From: Brachybacterium sp042666875
Lineage (GTDB): Bacteria > Actinomycetota > Actinomycetes > Actinomycetales > Dermabacteraceae
Assembly (NCBI RefSeq): GCF_042666875.1
Contig: NZ_JBHTCX010000002.1
Coordinates: 1 to 64,000, forward strand
Length of the DNA: 64,000 nucleotides
Direction of reading: 5' to 3'
The notes under the pieces are model-generated. The model saw only the letters and a list, made by a program, of their open reading frames with translations, was not told the origin of the DNA and ran no database searches. Below, in pieces: positions 26,082 through 35,121 of the stretch (the stretch's first letter is position 1; each line of letters begins with the position of its first letter). The translations under genes were made by a program, and so were the position numbers.

Positions 26082-26840
26082 ATGGGACAGCTGGCAGACA
26101 AGACGGCCCTGGTGACCGGCGCGAGCACGGGCATCGGGCTCGCCGCCGCCGAATGCTTCGTCGCCGAGGGCGCGAACGTATACATCACCGGGCGGCGCAC
26201 ACAGGAGCTCGAATCCGCCGCCCAGACGTTGGGCGATCGAGCGATCCCGATTCAGAACGACGTCTCCGACCTCGATGACCTCGACAGACTGTTCGGACGG
26301 ATAGCCGACGACGGGAACCGGCTCGACATCCTCTTCGCGAATGCCGGAGGGGGCGAGGCGGGCCAGCCCCTGGACGCGCTCACCGCGGAGGCCTTCGACC
26401 ACACCTTCGGCATCAACGTCAGAGGCACCGTGTTCACGGTTCAGAAGGCGCTCCCCCTGCTCAACAGCGGCGGGAGCATCGTGCTCACCGGCTCCAGCTC
26501 GGCACGTCGCGGCGTCGCCGGCTTCGGCGTCTACTCCGCCACGAAGGCGGCATTGCGGCAGTTCAGTCGGGTCTGGGCCGCTGAACTCGCGCCTCGCGGC
26601 CTGCGCGTCAACATCGTCGTGCCCGGCTCGACCGATACCCCTGGGCTCCGCGGCCTGGCCGAGAATCCGAGTCACGCCAAGGCGATGCTCGAGGGCATGG
26701 CCAGCGGTATACCGCTGGGCCGTACCGGTGAACCCGCCGAGATCGCCAACGCTGTCCTTTTCCTGGCCTCGGACCAGTCCAGCTTCATCACCGGCAGCGA
26801 GCTGTTCGTGGACGGCGGCGAGGTGCAGGTCTACCCATGA
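26082..26840 (+). CDS. Short-chain dehydrogenase/reductase
   Basis: A 252-aa classical SDR. Cofactor motif TGASTGIG near residue 14, NAG structural motif in LFANAGGG, catalytic Ser in LTGSSSARRG, and YSATKAA with the Tyr and Lys. The C-terminal GSELFVDGG is standard. Asn/Arg after strand 2 (TGRR) suggests NADPH preference. It is divergent from and probably repressed by the TetR gene, a frequent pair in responses to electrophiles. Confidence 0.92.
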   Translation: MGQLADKTALVTGASTGIGLAAAECFVAEGANVYITGRRTQELESAAQTLGDRAIPIQNDVSDLDDLDRLFGRIADDGNRLDILFANAGGGEAGQPLDALTAEAFDHTFGINVRGTVFTVQKALPLLNSGGSIVLTGSSSARRGVAGFGVYSATKAALRQFSRVWAAELAPRGLRVNIVVPGSTDTPGLRGLAENPSHAKAMLEGMASGIPLGRTGEPAEIANAVLFLASDQSSFITGSELFVDGGEVQVYP

Positions 26841-26929
26841 TCGAGACGGTCCTTCGGCTCTCCTGGGCGCGCGAGGGGCCGCAGGGAGTGCTGATCGCCT
26901 CTGCGTCCATCCTGTCGTGGCAGGCAGGT

Positions 26930-27300
26930 TCACGGACGAACCGCCTCGTCCTGCATCTCTGCGTCCGGCAGCGCGCGGGTGGTGACGTGCGGCGCCAGGA
27001 CCGCGGTGGCGACGGTCAGCCCCACGGCGGCACAGACGAAGACGGCTGGCACGCCGATCCAGCGACCGACCAGGCCGCCAGCCAGCGCTCCGATCGGCAC
27101 CACGCCCAGAACGACGAGGCGATATGCCGCGGTGACGCGTCCCAGCAGCCGATCGGGCACTGCTGCCTGTCGCAGTGTGCTGACGACGACCTGGTTCACG
27201 GCGGTGGCCATCGCGGCGACGAACATCGCGATCAGCGCGAGCGAAGATGTCGTGCTCAGGCCCAGGACGGCGTAGCTCAGCGCGGGCAGGAGGCCCCGGC
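26930..27300 (-). pseudogene. MFS transporter remnant (copy B), C-terminal third
   Basis: The minus strand encodes about 120 residues of the C-terminal helices of an MFS transporter (ALSYAVLGLSTTSSLALIAM, then NQVVVSTLRQAAVPDRLLGR) ending in a normal stop at 26930. The N-terminal two thirds are absent: the open frame runs into the start of the phosphotransferase gene on the other strand. It is related to copy A at 25217-25331. Confidence 0.78.
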
Positions 27301-27351
27301 CAGGTGACGACCCCTCCCCCGAGCGGGCCGCAGTCGTGGTCTGCTTGAGCG

Positions 27352-28350
27352 ATGAGTGATCTGACCACACCCACGGTCGAGATGCTGTGGGAGCGAGCGT
27401 CCCCTCATGACGTGCTGCGTGATCGGTTCGGGTTCAGCGATGCCCAGGCGGCATCGGAGTGGATCACGGAGACCGTTCGGGCCGTCTGGGGGGTTGATGC
27501 TTCGGACTGCACGCGCATCGTGATGTCCGACAAGAACGCGCTGGCATGGCTGAGTTCGTCGTCGGGGTCTCTGGTCGCCAAGTGGTCGATCGCCCGCGAG
27601 AAGTTCGAGCGTCTGGATGCGCTTTCGCGCATCGTCTCTGCCTTGGCTGACGACGACATCCCTGTCTCGGCACCGGTCGTTGCTCTAGATGGCCGGTTGC
27701 AGGTGGAGGTGGACGGCGTCTCCCTGGCCCTGCAGCGCAAGGTGCCGGGACAGATCCTTGACGTGGACGACCCGGCTCAGGTGTATGCCTCCGGCGCCGT
27801 TCTGGGTCGCTTGCACCACGCACTCGCCCAGGCTCCCGATGCGGGTGGCGTGCTGGCCTCGCCCGAGGGCGTGCCGAGCCTGTCCGAGAGAATCGAGGCA
27901 TGGCTGCACGGTGACCGTGCGCATCTTCCGCCACAGGCAATCCGGACGTTGAGAGATGCACTGCCTGACCGAGGCGACGACCGGCCGGTGCAACTCTTGC
28001 ACGGAGACTTCCGATCCACGAACGTCCTGTGGTCTGACGGACGGATATCTGCGGTGTTGGACTTCGACGAAGCCCGGGTCGACGACCGGCTCGATGAGCT
28101 GGCGCGTTCCGCGGTTCTCCTCGGCACGAAGTTCACGGAATGGGAGCCGGTCACCCCGGACGTGCGTGGCGAGTTCTTGCGGGGGTACGAATCGACCAAC
28201 TCTCTGACCGACTCGGAGCTTCGATGGTGGCGTGCGCTGGTTCTCTGGTACACGCTCGCGATGGTGCCGATTTCGGACACGTCCTCGAGCTGGTCGCACG
28301 CTGCGGTCGAGGAACTCTCGGCCCCGCATTGGACTGGTCGACGACCTTGA
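27352..28350 (+). CDS. Aminoglycoside phosphotransferase-like kinase (APH family)
   Basis: A 332-aa small-molecule kinase. The catalytic loop is LLHGDFRSTNVLW and the metal Asp lies in VLDFDEAR; an N-lobe Lys is in SLVAKWSI. The family includes antibiotic kinases, homoserine and fructosamine kinases, and many of unknown use, and nothing here picks one. Codon use is less GC-rich than in the island before 12 kb, and it lies next to broken genes, suggesting transfer. Confidence 0.82.
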   Translation: MSDLTTPTVEMLWERASPHDVLRDRFGFSDAQAASEWITETVRAVWGVDASDCTRIVMSDKNALAWLSSSSGSLVAKWSIAREKFERLDALSRIVSALADDDIPVSAPVVALDGRLQVEVDGVSLALQRKVPGQILDVDDPAQVYASGAVLGRLHHALAQAPDAGGVLASPEGVPSLSERIEAWLHGDRAHLPPQAIRTLRDALPDRGDDRPVQLLHGDFRSTNVLWSDGRISAVLDFDEARVDDRLDELARSAVLLGTKFTEWEPVTPDVRGEFLRGYESTNSLTDSELRWWRALVLWYTLAMVPISDTSSSWSHAAVEELSAPHWTGRRP

Positions 28351-28528
28351 CCGCCATCGAGGGCGCTCGCGACAGATCCGCGCGGCGAGATGTACTCCGA
28401 CCGGCCGGGTGGCGGAGCAACTGCCAATGGCAGCTCAAGGCATCTGCGACCCTCGGTTGAGGCCGTTGCTCCTCGCTTCCTCCTCCAGGCTGACGACCCC
28501 GCACCGAGCCCGCTGTTGACTGTTCGCC

Positions 28529-29272
28529 ATGCCTTCATCCACCTCCCCTTCCCCCCGGCGATTGATCCTCGGCATCGCCTCAGTCGGGCTTCTGAGCGTC
28601 ATCGTTCTCCTTCTCGTCCGTGGCATGACGTACCGAGGAACCGTCGCCTGGTCCGCAGGTCTGCCTGCGCCCGTGCAGACCCTGGCCGAGGCGGTCTCGG
28701 AGTACGGCATCCTCGGGCTCATCGCTCTGTTCGGCGTGGCCGCGTGGCGAGCGCGTCGATACGGAGTGAACCGGCTCGCTCGCGGCATCGCGGCCGGCTT
28801 CGGCGTCATTGGCGCGTACATCGCCAGCGAGTCCATGAAGATGCTGGTCACTGAGATGCGCCCGTGCCACAACTTCTCCGTGCGCACGATCACGAGCTGC
28901 CCGGAGGCTTCGGATTGGTCCTGGCCGAGCAACCACGCCACGATCGCCGTCGCGATCGCTGTGGGCGTGCTGGCCATGGCACCTCGGCTCGGACTGCTAG
29001 CGCTTCCGATGGCGGGCCTCGTCGCAACGTGTCGTGTCGTGGTGGGCGTTCACTACTTCCATGACGTCCTGGCCGGGGCGCTGCTCGGGACCGTGCTCGT
29101 CATCCTCGCCGCCCGTTGGGGGACGCCTCCCGTCCGACGGCTCCTTCACTGGTCCACGCGCTTCTCGATCGTCAATCGGGTTCTCTCGACGGAATCGCCC
29201 CGCCATCAGCCAGGGGGCGCTCGTCGCGCGGATCGACGCCTATCTCGGATGTCGCTGCGCGCCGCTCACTGA
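28529..29272 (+). CDS. PAP2 family phosphatase, membrane bound
   Basis: A 247-aa integral membrane lipid phosphatase. All three motifs are seen: KMLVTEMRPC, WPSNHAT, and CRVVVGVHYFHDVLAG (with Cys in place of the usual Ser before Arg). About six helices are predicted. Such enzymes remove phosphate from undecaprenyl pyrophosphate, phosphatidic acid or similar lipids. A hydrophilic basic tail of about 35 residues follows the last helix. Confidence 0.88.
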   Translation: MPSSTSPSPRRLILGIASVGLLSVIVLLLVRGMTYRGTVAWSAGLPAPVQTLAEAVSEYGILGLIALFGVAAWRARRYGVNRLARGIAAGFGVIGAYIASESMKMLVTEMRPCHNFSVRTITSCPEASDWSWPSNHATIAVAIAVGVLAMAPRLGLLALPMAGLVATCRVVVGVHYFHDVLAGALLGTVLVILAARWGTPPVRRLLHWSTRFSIVNRVLSTESPRHQPGGARRADRRLSRMSLRAAH

Positions 29273-29416
29273 CGCTTGGTCCGATGTTGGCCGTGCCCGA
29301 AGCGCGGCGGTTTATGCCGGTCGAACCCGGGGGATCAGGTGCAGCGCAACGCCCTGCATCGACGCTGCCGGGGAAACTTGATTGCCCTGGACGGATCGGC
29401 CCCGAAGACTGGCCCC

Positions 29417-30333
29417 ATGCCCGACGAATCCACCGACCGAACCATCCACCAGCACCCGCTGGCCTATCTGCTGGGCCTCGAAGGCGTGGCCCTCATGCGT
29501 GCTTTCGCCGGCGAGCACGACCGGGCGTTCACCGAGGCTCGGATCGCCGAGGTGCGTCACCTCCTGGACCGCGCGGACGAGCTCGGGCCGGGGATCGATG
29601 TTCCTCCCCTGCCGGTGGCCGATGGCTATGACGGCTGGGCGGAGAGTTACGACGGCGAGGACAACGGCTGCTTCCCGATGCGTGACGATGTGCTCGCTCC
29701 GATGCTCGATGCCCTCCATCCAGGGCGCGTCCTCGATGCCGCCTGCGGGACCGGTGCGGTCACCCGGCAGCTGGTCGACCGCGGCCACGACGTCGTCGGC
29801 GTCGACTTCTCCGAGGCAATGCTGGCGCGCGCCCGCACGGCCGTCCCCGAGGCTCGATTCCGGGCGAGCTCACCGCTCTTCCTCTGCCGGATGGCGATGT
29901 CGACCACGTGGTGTGCAGCCTGGCGTTGACCCACCTCCGTGACCTGGCTCCGTTCTTCGCCGAGGCGGCGCGGGTCATGCGACCCGGCGGCCATCTGATC
30001 GTGCTCGACACCCGCGGCCACTTCATCGGATCGCCGCGCTATCCCCTGGTCAAGCAGTCTCCCGACGGCCGCACCGGGCACATCACCGGATTCAGCCACG
30101 GCCTCGGGGACTATCTGCGCGCCGCCCTACCGCACGGTTTCGGGGTGCGGGCCTGCGAGGAGACCTTCCGCGGCGACGTCACCGTCGGCCCCGAGGACAA
30201 GGCAGCGCCGCTGACCCCCGGTCCGCCGAGCATCTGGGAGCTGCATCCCTGGGCGGCCGACGCCACCAACGCCGCCAAGGCGGGGCAGTCGTCCCTGGTG
30301 GCCTGGACATTCGAGCTGGTACCCGGGTTCTGA
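29417..30333 (+). pseudogene. SAM-dependent methyltransferase with a frameshift
   Basis: ATG 29417 starts a class I methyltransferase with an N-terminal helical domain, SAM motif I VLDAACGTGAVTRQL and motif II GVDFSEAMLA. Near 29861-29867 the frame shifts by one base: the original frame runs into unrelated residues, while the other frame continues with GELTALPLPDGDVDHVVCSL and ends normally at 30333. The intact product would be about 305 aa. Either one base was lost or it is a sequencing error in CGGGCG. Confidence 0.82.
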
Positions 30334-30532
30334 ACCCGATTCGCTCGCGCCCGACTGCGGCGCCCGCTGCTGGAGGCTGACCCCACCTGCGGTCACGGCT
30401 GGAAGCGCCCGAAACCGGCGCTCCCCGGCGGGCGCCGGGGTGTCCGGCTCCGTCGGGCGTGACGTACGGTCGAAGCACGCTGCTCGCCCCGCATGGGCGA
30501 CCTCATGCCACAGCACGAGAGGAAGGCATCCC

Positions 30533-31609
30533 ATGGATCACATCCGTCTTGGTCACTCCGGTCTGTACGTCTCCCGTCTGGCGCTGGGGACGATCCCCTT
30601 CGGCTCCGGAGGCGGCTTCGAGAAGATCGCCGGGCTCTCGGTGGACGATGCCCGTCGGCAGCTCGACGAGGCCATCTCCCGCGGCGTGAACTTCATCGAC
30701 ACGGCCAACATCTACTCGGCCGGGGACTCCGAACGGGTGCTCGGCGAAGCCCTGGGGAATCGCCGCGAGGACATCATCCTCACCTCCAAGGCCCGCACCT
30801 CCATCGGCGAGGGCCCCAACGACACCGGCGCCAGCCGGCAGCACGTCACCCGCGCGGTCGAGGACAGCCTGCAGCGCCTGGGCACCGACCACCTCGACCT
30901 GCTGTACATGCACCAGTGGGACGGCCAGACGCCGATCCTCGAGACCATCCAGACCGTCACCGACCTGATCCGTGCCGGCAAGGTCCGCTACTGGGGCGTG
31001 TCGAACTACAGCGCGTGGCAGCTGACCAAGACGGTGTACGAGGCGCGGCAGGCCGGGCTCGAGGCCCCGATCGCGCAGCAGGTCTACTACACGCCCGAGG
31101 CTCGCGAAATCGAGTACGAGATCATCCCGGCCGCCCGCGACCTGGGGGTCGCAACGTTCGGGTGGAGCCCGCTGGGCGAGGGCCTGCTCAATGGCAAGGT
31201 GCGCCGTGGCCAGGAGACGCCGTCGGATACGAGGCAGGGCACGGGCTGGCCGGAGCCGCACGTGACGGACCGCGAGCGCGCCTACGACCTCATCGAGCTG
31301 TTCGACGAGATCGCCGAGGACCTGGGCTGGACGATCCCCCAGGTGGTGATCTCCTGGATCCTCAATCGGCCGGGCGTGGACGGCACGGTGATCGCCGCCC
31401 GGTCGTTCGAGCATCTCCAGGAGGACCTCGACGCCGCCGACCTCACCCTCCCCCAGGAGGCCCGTGACCGCATCACCTTGGCCTCCCAGCAGCCGGCCTA
31501 CTACCCGCTGTGGCACCGCCTGCTCAACGGACAGGACCGACCGGAGCCGGCCGAGGCCGAGTTCTACCAGGAGCACCAGCGGGCGCTGGACGCTGCAAAG
31601 GAGGAGTGA
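30533..31609 (+). CDS. Aldo/keto reductase
   Basis: A 358-aa NADPH-dependent reductase of the YajO/Tas type. The catalytic tetrad is visible: Asp and Tyr in FIDTANIYSAGDSE, Lys in ILTSKART, His in LLYMHQWDG. ATG 30533 follows GAGAGGAAGG and starts at the family-typical MDHIRLGHSGLYVSRL. The substrate is not predictable. Confidence 0.92.
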   Translation: MDHIRLGHSGLYVSRLALGTIPFGSGGGFEKIAGLSVDDARRQLDEAISRGVNFIDTANIYSAGDSERVLGEALGNRREDIILTSKARTSIGEGPNDTGASRQHVTRAVEDSLQRLGTDHLDLLYMHQWDGQTPILETIQTVTDLIRAGKVRYWGVSNYSAWQLTKTVYEARQAGLEAPIAQQVYYTPEAREIEYEIIPAARDLGVATFGWSPLGEGLLNGKVRRGQETPSDTRQGTGWPEPHVTDRERAYDLIELFDEIAEDLGWTIPQVVISWILNRPGVDGTVIAARSFEHLQEDLDAADLTLPQEARDRITLASQQPAYYPLWHRLLNGQDRPEPAEAEFYQEHQRALDAAKEE

Positions 31610-31837
31610 CCCCGGTGCGCGGCGCGCTAGGGAAGCTGGTCTGGTCACTGCCGGAGTATGTCGCCTGATGGAACGGGGCCACCGGGCACCGGCGTGATCC
31701 CCAGGCGCGCCCGGAATCCACCCTGGGGTTGATCCTCACCATCCCGTAGGCGGATCCGCGCCGCGCCGGCCCGTTCGTAGTCTGCGGTTACTCGCCGGGA
31801 ACGGCTCGGCGGGAACGCAGAGACGAAGGACGACCCC

Positions 31838-32137
31838 GTGAGCACCTACAGCACGATCACCCACCACGGCACCGGCAAGGGCACCGCCAGCTTCGTCCTC
31901 GGTGTCTGCTCCCTGCTCGCCGGTTGGATCCTGATCGCCCCGCTCGTCGGTCTGCTGCTCGGCATCTCCTCGCTCGGGAACGAGCCGGCCGCCCGCGGCC
32001 GCGCCGGATGGGGCATCGTGCTGAACCTCCTGTCGATGCTCGGGTGGATCATCGCCTTCGTCCTGCTCGCCGTGGCCGGCGTCGGCCTGACGTTCCTCAA
32101 CGGCAATCTGGACGTGGGCTCACTCCTGGGCGCATGA
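31838..32137 (+). CDS. Small membrane protein, DUF4190-like
   Basis: A 99-aa protein with two or three hydrophobic helices; GTG start. The layout GKGTASFVLGVCSLLAGW, a GISSLG turn and a second helix resembles DUF4190. The 228-bp gap upstream holds no other gene. Confidence 0.7.
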   Translation: MSTYSTITHHGTGKGTASFVLGVCSLLAGWILIAPLVGLLLGISSLGNEPAARGRAGWGIVLNLLSMLGWIIAFVLLAVAGVGLTFLNGNLDVGSLLGA

Positions 32138-32248
32138 CTCCGGCCCGGTGCGCGCTCGGACGCCGTGGTCGCGCCCTGATCGGGGCCCTCAGACAGTGTG
32201 AAGAGACCACCGCTGGCCCCGCTGCTCTACGGGCCTCAGGCATCGCTC

Positions 32249-32464
32249 TCAGGCCGACGGCCGCTTCGTCCGCATCACCTTGTGGGTGCCGTCGCACCAC
32301 GGCTTGATGGCCGATCCCCCGCACATGCACACGGCACTGACCGGTCGCCAGGTGCGGTGCTCCTCGCCGTCCTCGTCCTGGATGACGTGCTCCCCGCGCA
32401 GCAGCATCGGGCCGCCCGGGCACAGGACGACGTCGGGGTGAGCGTCTGCCGCCTCGGCGCTCAT
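32249..32464 (-). CDS. CDGSH iron-sulfur domain protein
   Basis: A 71-aa protein with one CDGSH motif, CMCGGSAIKPWCDGTHK, whose three Cys and one His bind a redox-active 2Fe-2S cluster. A preceding CPGGPMLLRGEHV strand segment is typical of the small actinobacterial type. It starts by ATGA overlap with the heme-oxygenase-like gene, so they form a two-gene operon and the cluster may feed electrons to its partner. Confidence 0.92.
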   Translation of the reverse strand: MSAEAADAHPDVVLCPGGPMLLRGEHVIQDEDGEEHRTWRPVSAVCMCGGSAIKPWCDGTHKVMRTKRPSA

Positions 32465-33402
32465 GCTGCCCACTCCGCGAGCATCCGCTCGGCGTAGCGA
32501 TCGTCGACGTGCATCGAGGCCCAGGCGCCGAAGTAGATGTTCTCGTACTGGTCGGGGTTCTCCTCCAGCAAGGTGCCGCAGACGTTCCGGATCGCGAGCT
32601 GCTCGTGGACCGCGTCGGCCTCCACGTGCTCGGTGTAGTACTCGATGATCTCCGCAGGGAATCCCAGGCGCTCCAGGCCTCGGGCGACCTTGCGGGATGG
32701 CGCGGAGCTGGTGGCTTCGAAAGCGCCGAGGAAGCCGAGGGACGCCGCCCGCAGCCGGCGGTTCAGGCCGAACATGCTCATGACGTTGTCCTGCTCGAGG
32801 ATCTCCAGCGGGGCCTCGTCGATGTAGGCGCCGAACTCGGAGGACAGGCCGCTGGCCTCGAGGCCACGCGCGAAGAGCTGGGCGTGCAGGCGGTTGGGGT
32901 CGCCGCCTCCGTACTCGTCGTACTGCAGTTCGACCACGGCCGCTTTGACCCGGTTGGTCAGCCGCGGGATCGTCCACGTGGTGTGGTCGGATTCCTTCAG
33001 CGTGTAGATCGACTTGTGGCGCAGGAACTGGCGCATCTGGTCCGCCGTGGCCGCGCTCTGCAGGTGGCCCACGACCGACGGGCCGTCATGGCCGGCGACG
33101 AAGGCGAAGAAGTTCTCGGCGAAGTCGCCGGGCTCGGGGAATTCAGGGGCGCGGTCGCGGAGCTCCTGTTCGAAGCTCTGTTCCAGCTGTCGTCGCAGGC
33201 CGATCAGATGCGGGTCCCATTCCAGCTCATCTGCAACATCGTCGAAGCCGCGGTGGTGCAGCTCGAACAGGGACCACAGGGCGATCTGGACGTCGTCAGG
33301 GCCGTCGGCCTCGGGAACCGACCCCACCCGTGCGGTCTCCCCCGAACGCATCGCGTCCAGGACCGCGTCGCTGAGGGATCCTCGCGCCGTGGGGGTCAGC
33401 AT
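32461..33402 (-). CDS. Heme-oxygenase-like iron-containing redox enzyme
   Basis: A 313-aa all-helical protein of the heme-oxygenase-like diiron oxidase/oxygenase (HDO) group. Metal-ligand candidates lie in LWSLFELHHRGF and in YTEHVEADAVHEQLAIRN (His-x3-Asp-x2-His-like spacing). ATG 33402 has GGGAG 8 nt upstream; the longer frame is rejected. Family members oxidise or cleave amino or fatty acid substrates; the one here is unknown. Confidence 0.82.
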   Translation of the reverse strand: MLTPTARGSLSDAVLDAMRSGETARVGSVPEADGPDDVQIALWSLFELHHRGFDDVADELEWDPHLIGLRRQLEQSFEQELRDRAPEFPEPGDFAENFFAFVAGHDGPSVVGHLQSAATADQMRQFLRHKSIYTLKESDHTTWTIPRLTNRVKAAVVELQYDEYGGGDPNRLHAQLFARGLEASGLSSEFGAYIDEAPLEILEQDNVMSMFGLNRRLRAASLGFLGAFEATSSAPSRKVARGLERLGFPAEIIEYYTEHVEADAVHEQLAIRNVCGTLLEENPDQYENIYFGAWASMHVDDRYAERMLAEWAA

Positions 33403-33816
33403 TGCTCGCTCCCGGTTCCGACGAATATCCGTGGCGCTGCAGCGGGTCGCGCAACGGTGGGCGGGCACGTCAGCGGGCGCATGGAAGTCCTCATCTCGCG
33501 GTCATCGACGCGCGGCCGGGAACAGATCGCCCGGAGTCTATGGCCCTGTGCGACTGCGGCTCACGCACCTGCCCGGGACGCGTGAGCCGCGGTCGGGGCG
33601 GTCCAGCTAGGCGGCGGCACGGAAGGCCTGGTCACGAGGGTGCACGACGACCCGTACGGTCAGCTGACTGACCCGCGGCAATCATGAACCTAGTGGTCGG
33701 TACGCTCACGACGGCGGGCTCCGGTCGCATGTCGGTGTGGCGAACGGAGTGCTGGACGGCCTGGCGAACGGAGTGGCGGCAAATACTGATCACCTCGAGG
33801 CAGCTTCAGCGGACGG
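33403..33816. other. Intergenic stretch without supported gene
   Basis: No convincing gene is seen. It contains an 11-bp-stem hairpin (GCGGCTCACGC 33556-33566 with GCGTGAGCCGC 33580-33590) and a direct repeat TGGCGAACGGAGTG around 33736 and 33762. It lies between two divergent genes. Confidence 0.5.
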
Positions 33817-33867
33817 GTGTACCCACTACACTCCTTCTCACGTTATAATCTACGGAGGGCGACGATG
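33817..33867 (+). promoter_or_regulatory. Promoter and possible operator of the MFS gene
   Basis: A consensus-like -10 TATAAT is at 33844-33849, rare in this GC-rich window. GTGTA-N5-TACAC at 33817-33831 overlaps the -35 region, which itself has no consensus, suggesting a regulator-dependent promoter. GGAGG at 33854-33858 precedes ATG 33865. Confidence 0.55.
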
Positions 33868-35058
33868 GTGTCACGCCATGAGCGACGCGCGCAGGTGCGC
33901 GGCTGGCAGCGCGCCGTCCTGGTGGCGTTCGCCCTGGGAGGGTTCTCGCTCTCGAGCTGGGCGACGCGACTGCCTGCCATCCGCGAGACGCTCTCGCTGG
34001 ACAACGCGCAGCTCGGCCTTGCTCTGCTCGCCCCCACCATCGGCTCGGCGCTCGGCCTCGTGGCGGCACCGATCATGCTGCGCACCTCCGGGGCACGACG
34101 TGCTCTACTGGTCATGCTCGGTGCCGCGGCTACCGGGATCGCGGTTGCGGGTGGGGCGGTCTGGGCGAGCAGCGTGGCGGGATTCCTCGTCGGCCTGGGA
34201 ATCGCCGGGCTCGGGATCGGGGCGACCGACCTGCTGATCAACATCGACGGCGCCTCGGTCGAACGTCTCGCCCGGCGCACACTGATGCCGTTCCTGCATG
34301 CAGCCTGGCCGGCGGGTGCGGTCCTCGGCGCCGGGATCGGCGCCGTGTGCGCACGGCTGGGGATCGCACCCGCGGCGCAGCTGCTCGGGCAGGCGGTCCT
34401 CGTCGTCCTCGCCGCGGTAGTCCTGGTGCGGTTCGTCCCCAGTGGGTCGCGGGGCCTGCGCCGGCGGAAGGATCCCGGGACGACGTCGCGGCGCCGGCTC
34501 AGCGGCGTGGTGGATCTGCGCCTGCTGGCGATCGGTGTCGTCATGTTCGCCGCGGAGTTCGGCGAGGGCGCCGCAAACAGCTGGCTGAGCATCGCCATGC
34601 GGGATGCCCTGCGGCAGTCCGAGGCTTTCGCCGCCGGAGTCGTCGGCGTCTATGCGGCCGCGCAGGTGCTGATCCGGGTGGCCGGCGGCCCGCTGGTGGA
34701 CCGCTTCGGACGGGTGACGATGATCCGCGCCTGCACCGCGCTCGGCGCTCTCGGCGTGGCTGCCATGGCCCTGGATCTCGGCGTTCCCCTCGCGGTTCTC
34801 GGCGTGCTGCTGTGGTCCGTGGGGGTCTCCATGGGTTTCCCGTTGGGGATGTCCGCCGCGGCCGAGGGGCCCGACGGCGCCCGTCGGGCCTCGACCGTCG
34901 CCAGCGTCGGATACGTCGCGAACCTCGTCAGCCCGCCGCTCATCGGCTTCCTGGCCAGTGGCTACGACGTGCTGACGGCGTTCTGGCCGATTGCGGGGCT
35001 GTTCCTCCTCAGCGCCGCACTCGCTCCGGCCTTCCGCTCCTCCCGGCGGCGGACCTGA
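33865..35058 (+). CDS. MFS transporter
   Basis: A 397-aa major facilitator with about twelve helices. The first helix begins at GWQRAVLVAFALGGFSLSSW and the loop 2-3 region contains LPAIRETLSLDNAQLGLALL, as in YbjJ-like sugar/drug exporters. A charged loop separates the two halves (near residue 205, RRKDPGTTSRRRL). Substrate unknown. Confidence 0.87.
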   Translation: MVSRHERRAQVRGWQRAVLVAFALGGFSLSSWATRLPAIRETLSLDNAQLGLALLAPTIGSALGLVAAPIMLRTSGARRALLVMLGAAATGIAVAGGAVWASSVAGFLVGLGIAGLGIGATDLLINIDGASVERLARRTLMPFLHAAWPAGAVLGAGIGAVCARLGIAPAAQLLGQAVLVVLAAVVLVRFVPSGSRGLRRRKDPGTTSRRRLSGVVDLRLLAIGVVMFAAEFGEGAANSWLSIAMRDALRQSEAFAAGVVGVYAAAQVLIRVAGGPLVDRFGRVTMIRACTALGALGVAAMALDLGVPLAVLGVLLWSVGVSMGFPLGMSAAAEGPDGARRASTVASVGYVANLVSPPLIGFLASGYDVLTAFWPIAGLFLLSAALAPAFRSSRRRT

Positions 35059-35121
35059 TCCTGCAGCGGCCGTCCCTGAACAAAGGCGTGGGGGCACGAC
35101 GACGTCTGTACCGTGGGCCGT

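Noticed and set aside
25332..27374. 680-aa minus-strand frame fusing TetR to upstream sequence
   Set aside because: Only the last 202 codons encode TetR with a proper start; the upstream part is antisense to the SDR gene.
31610..31837. Small ORF before the DUF4190-like gene
   Set aside because: Frames here lack a ribosome site and any recognisable pattern.
33556..33590. Transcription terminator
   Set aside because: The hairpin is good, but both neighbouring genes are transcribed away from it, so I list it only as part of the intergenic region.
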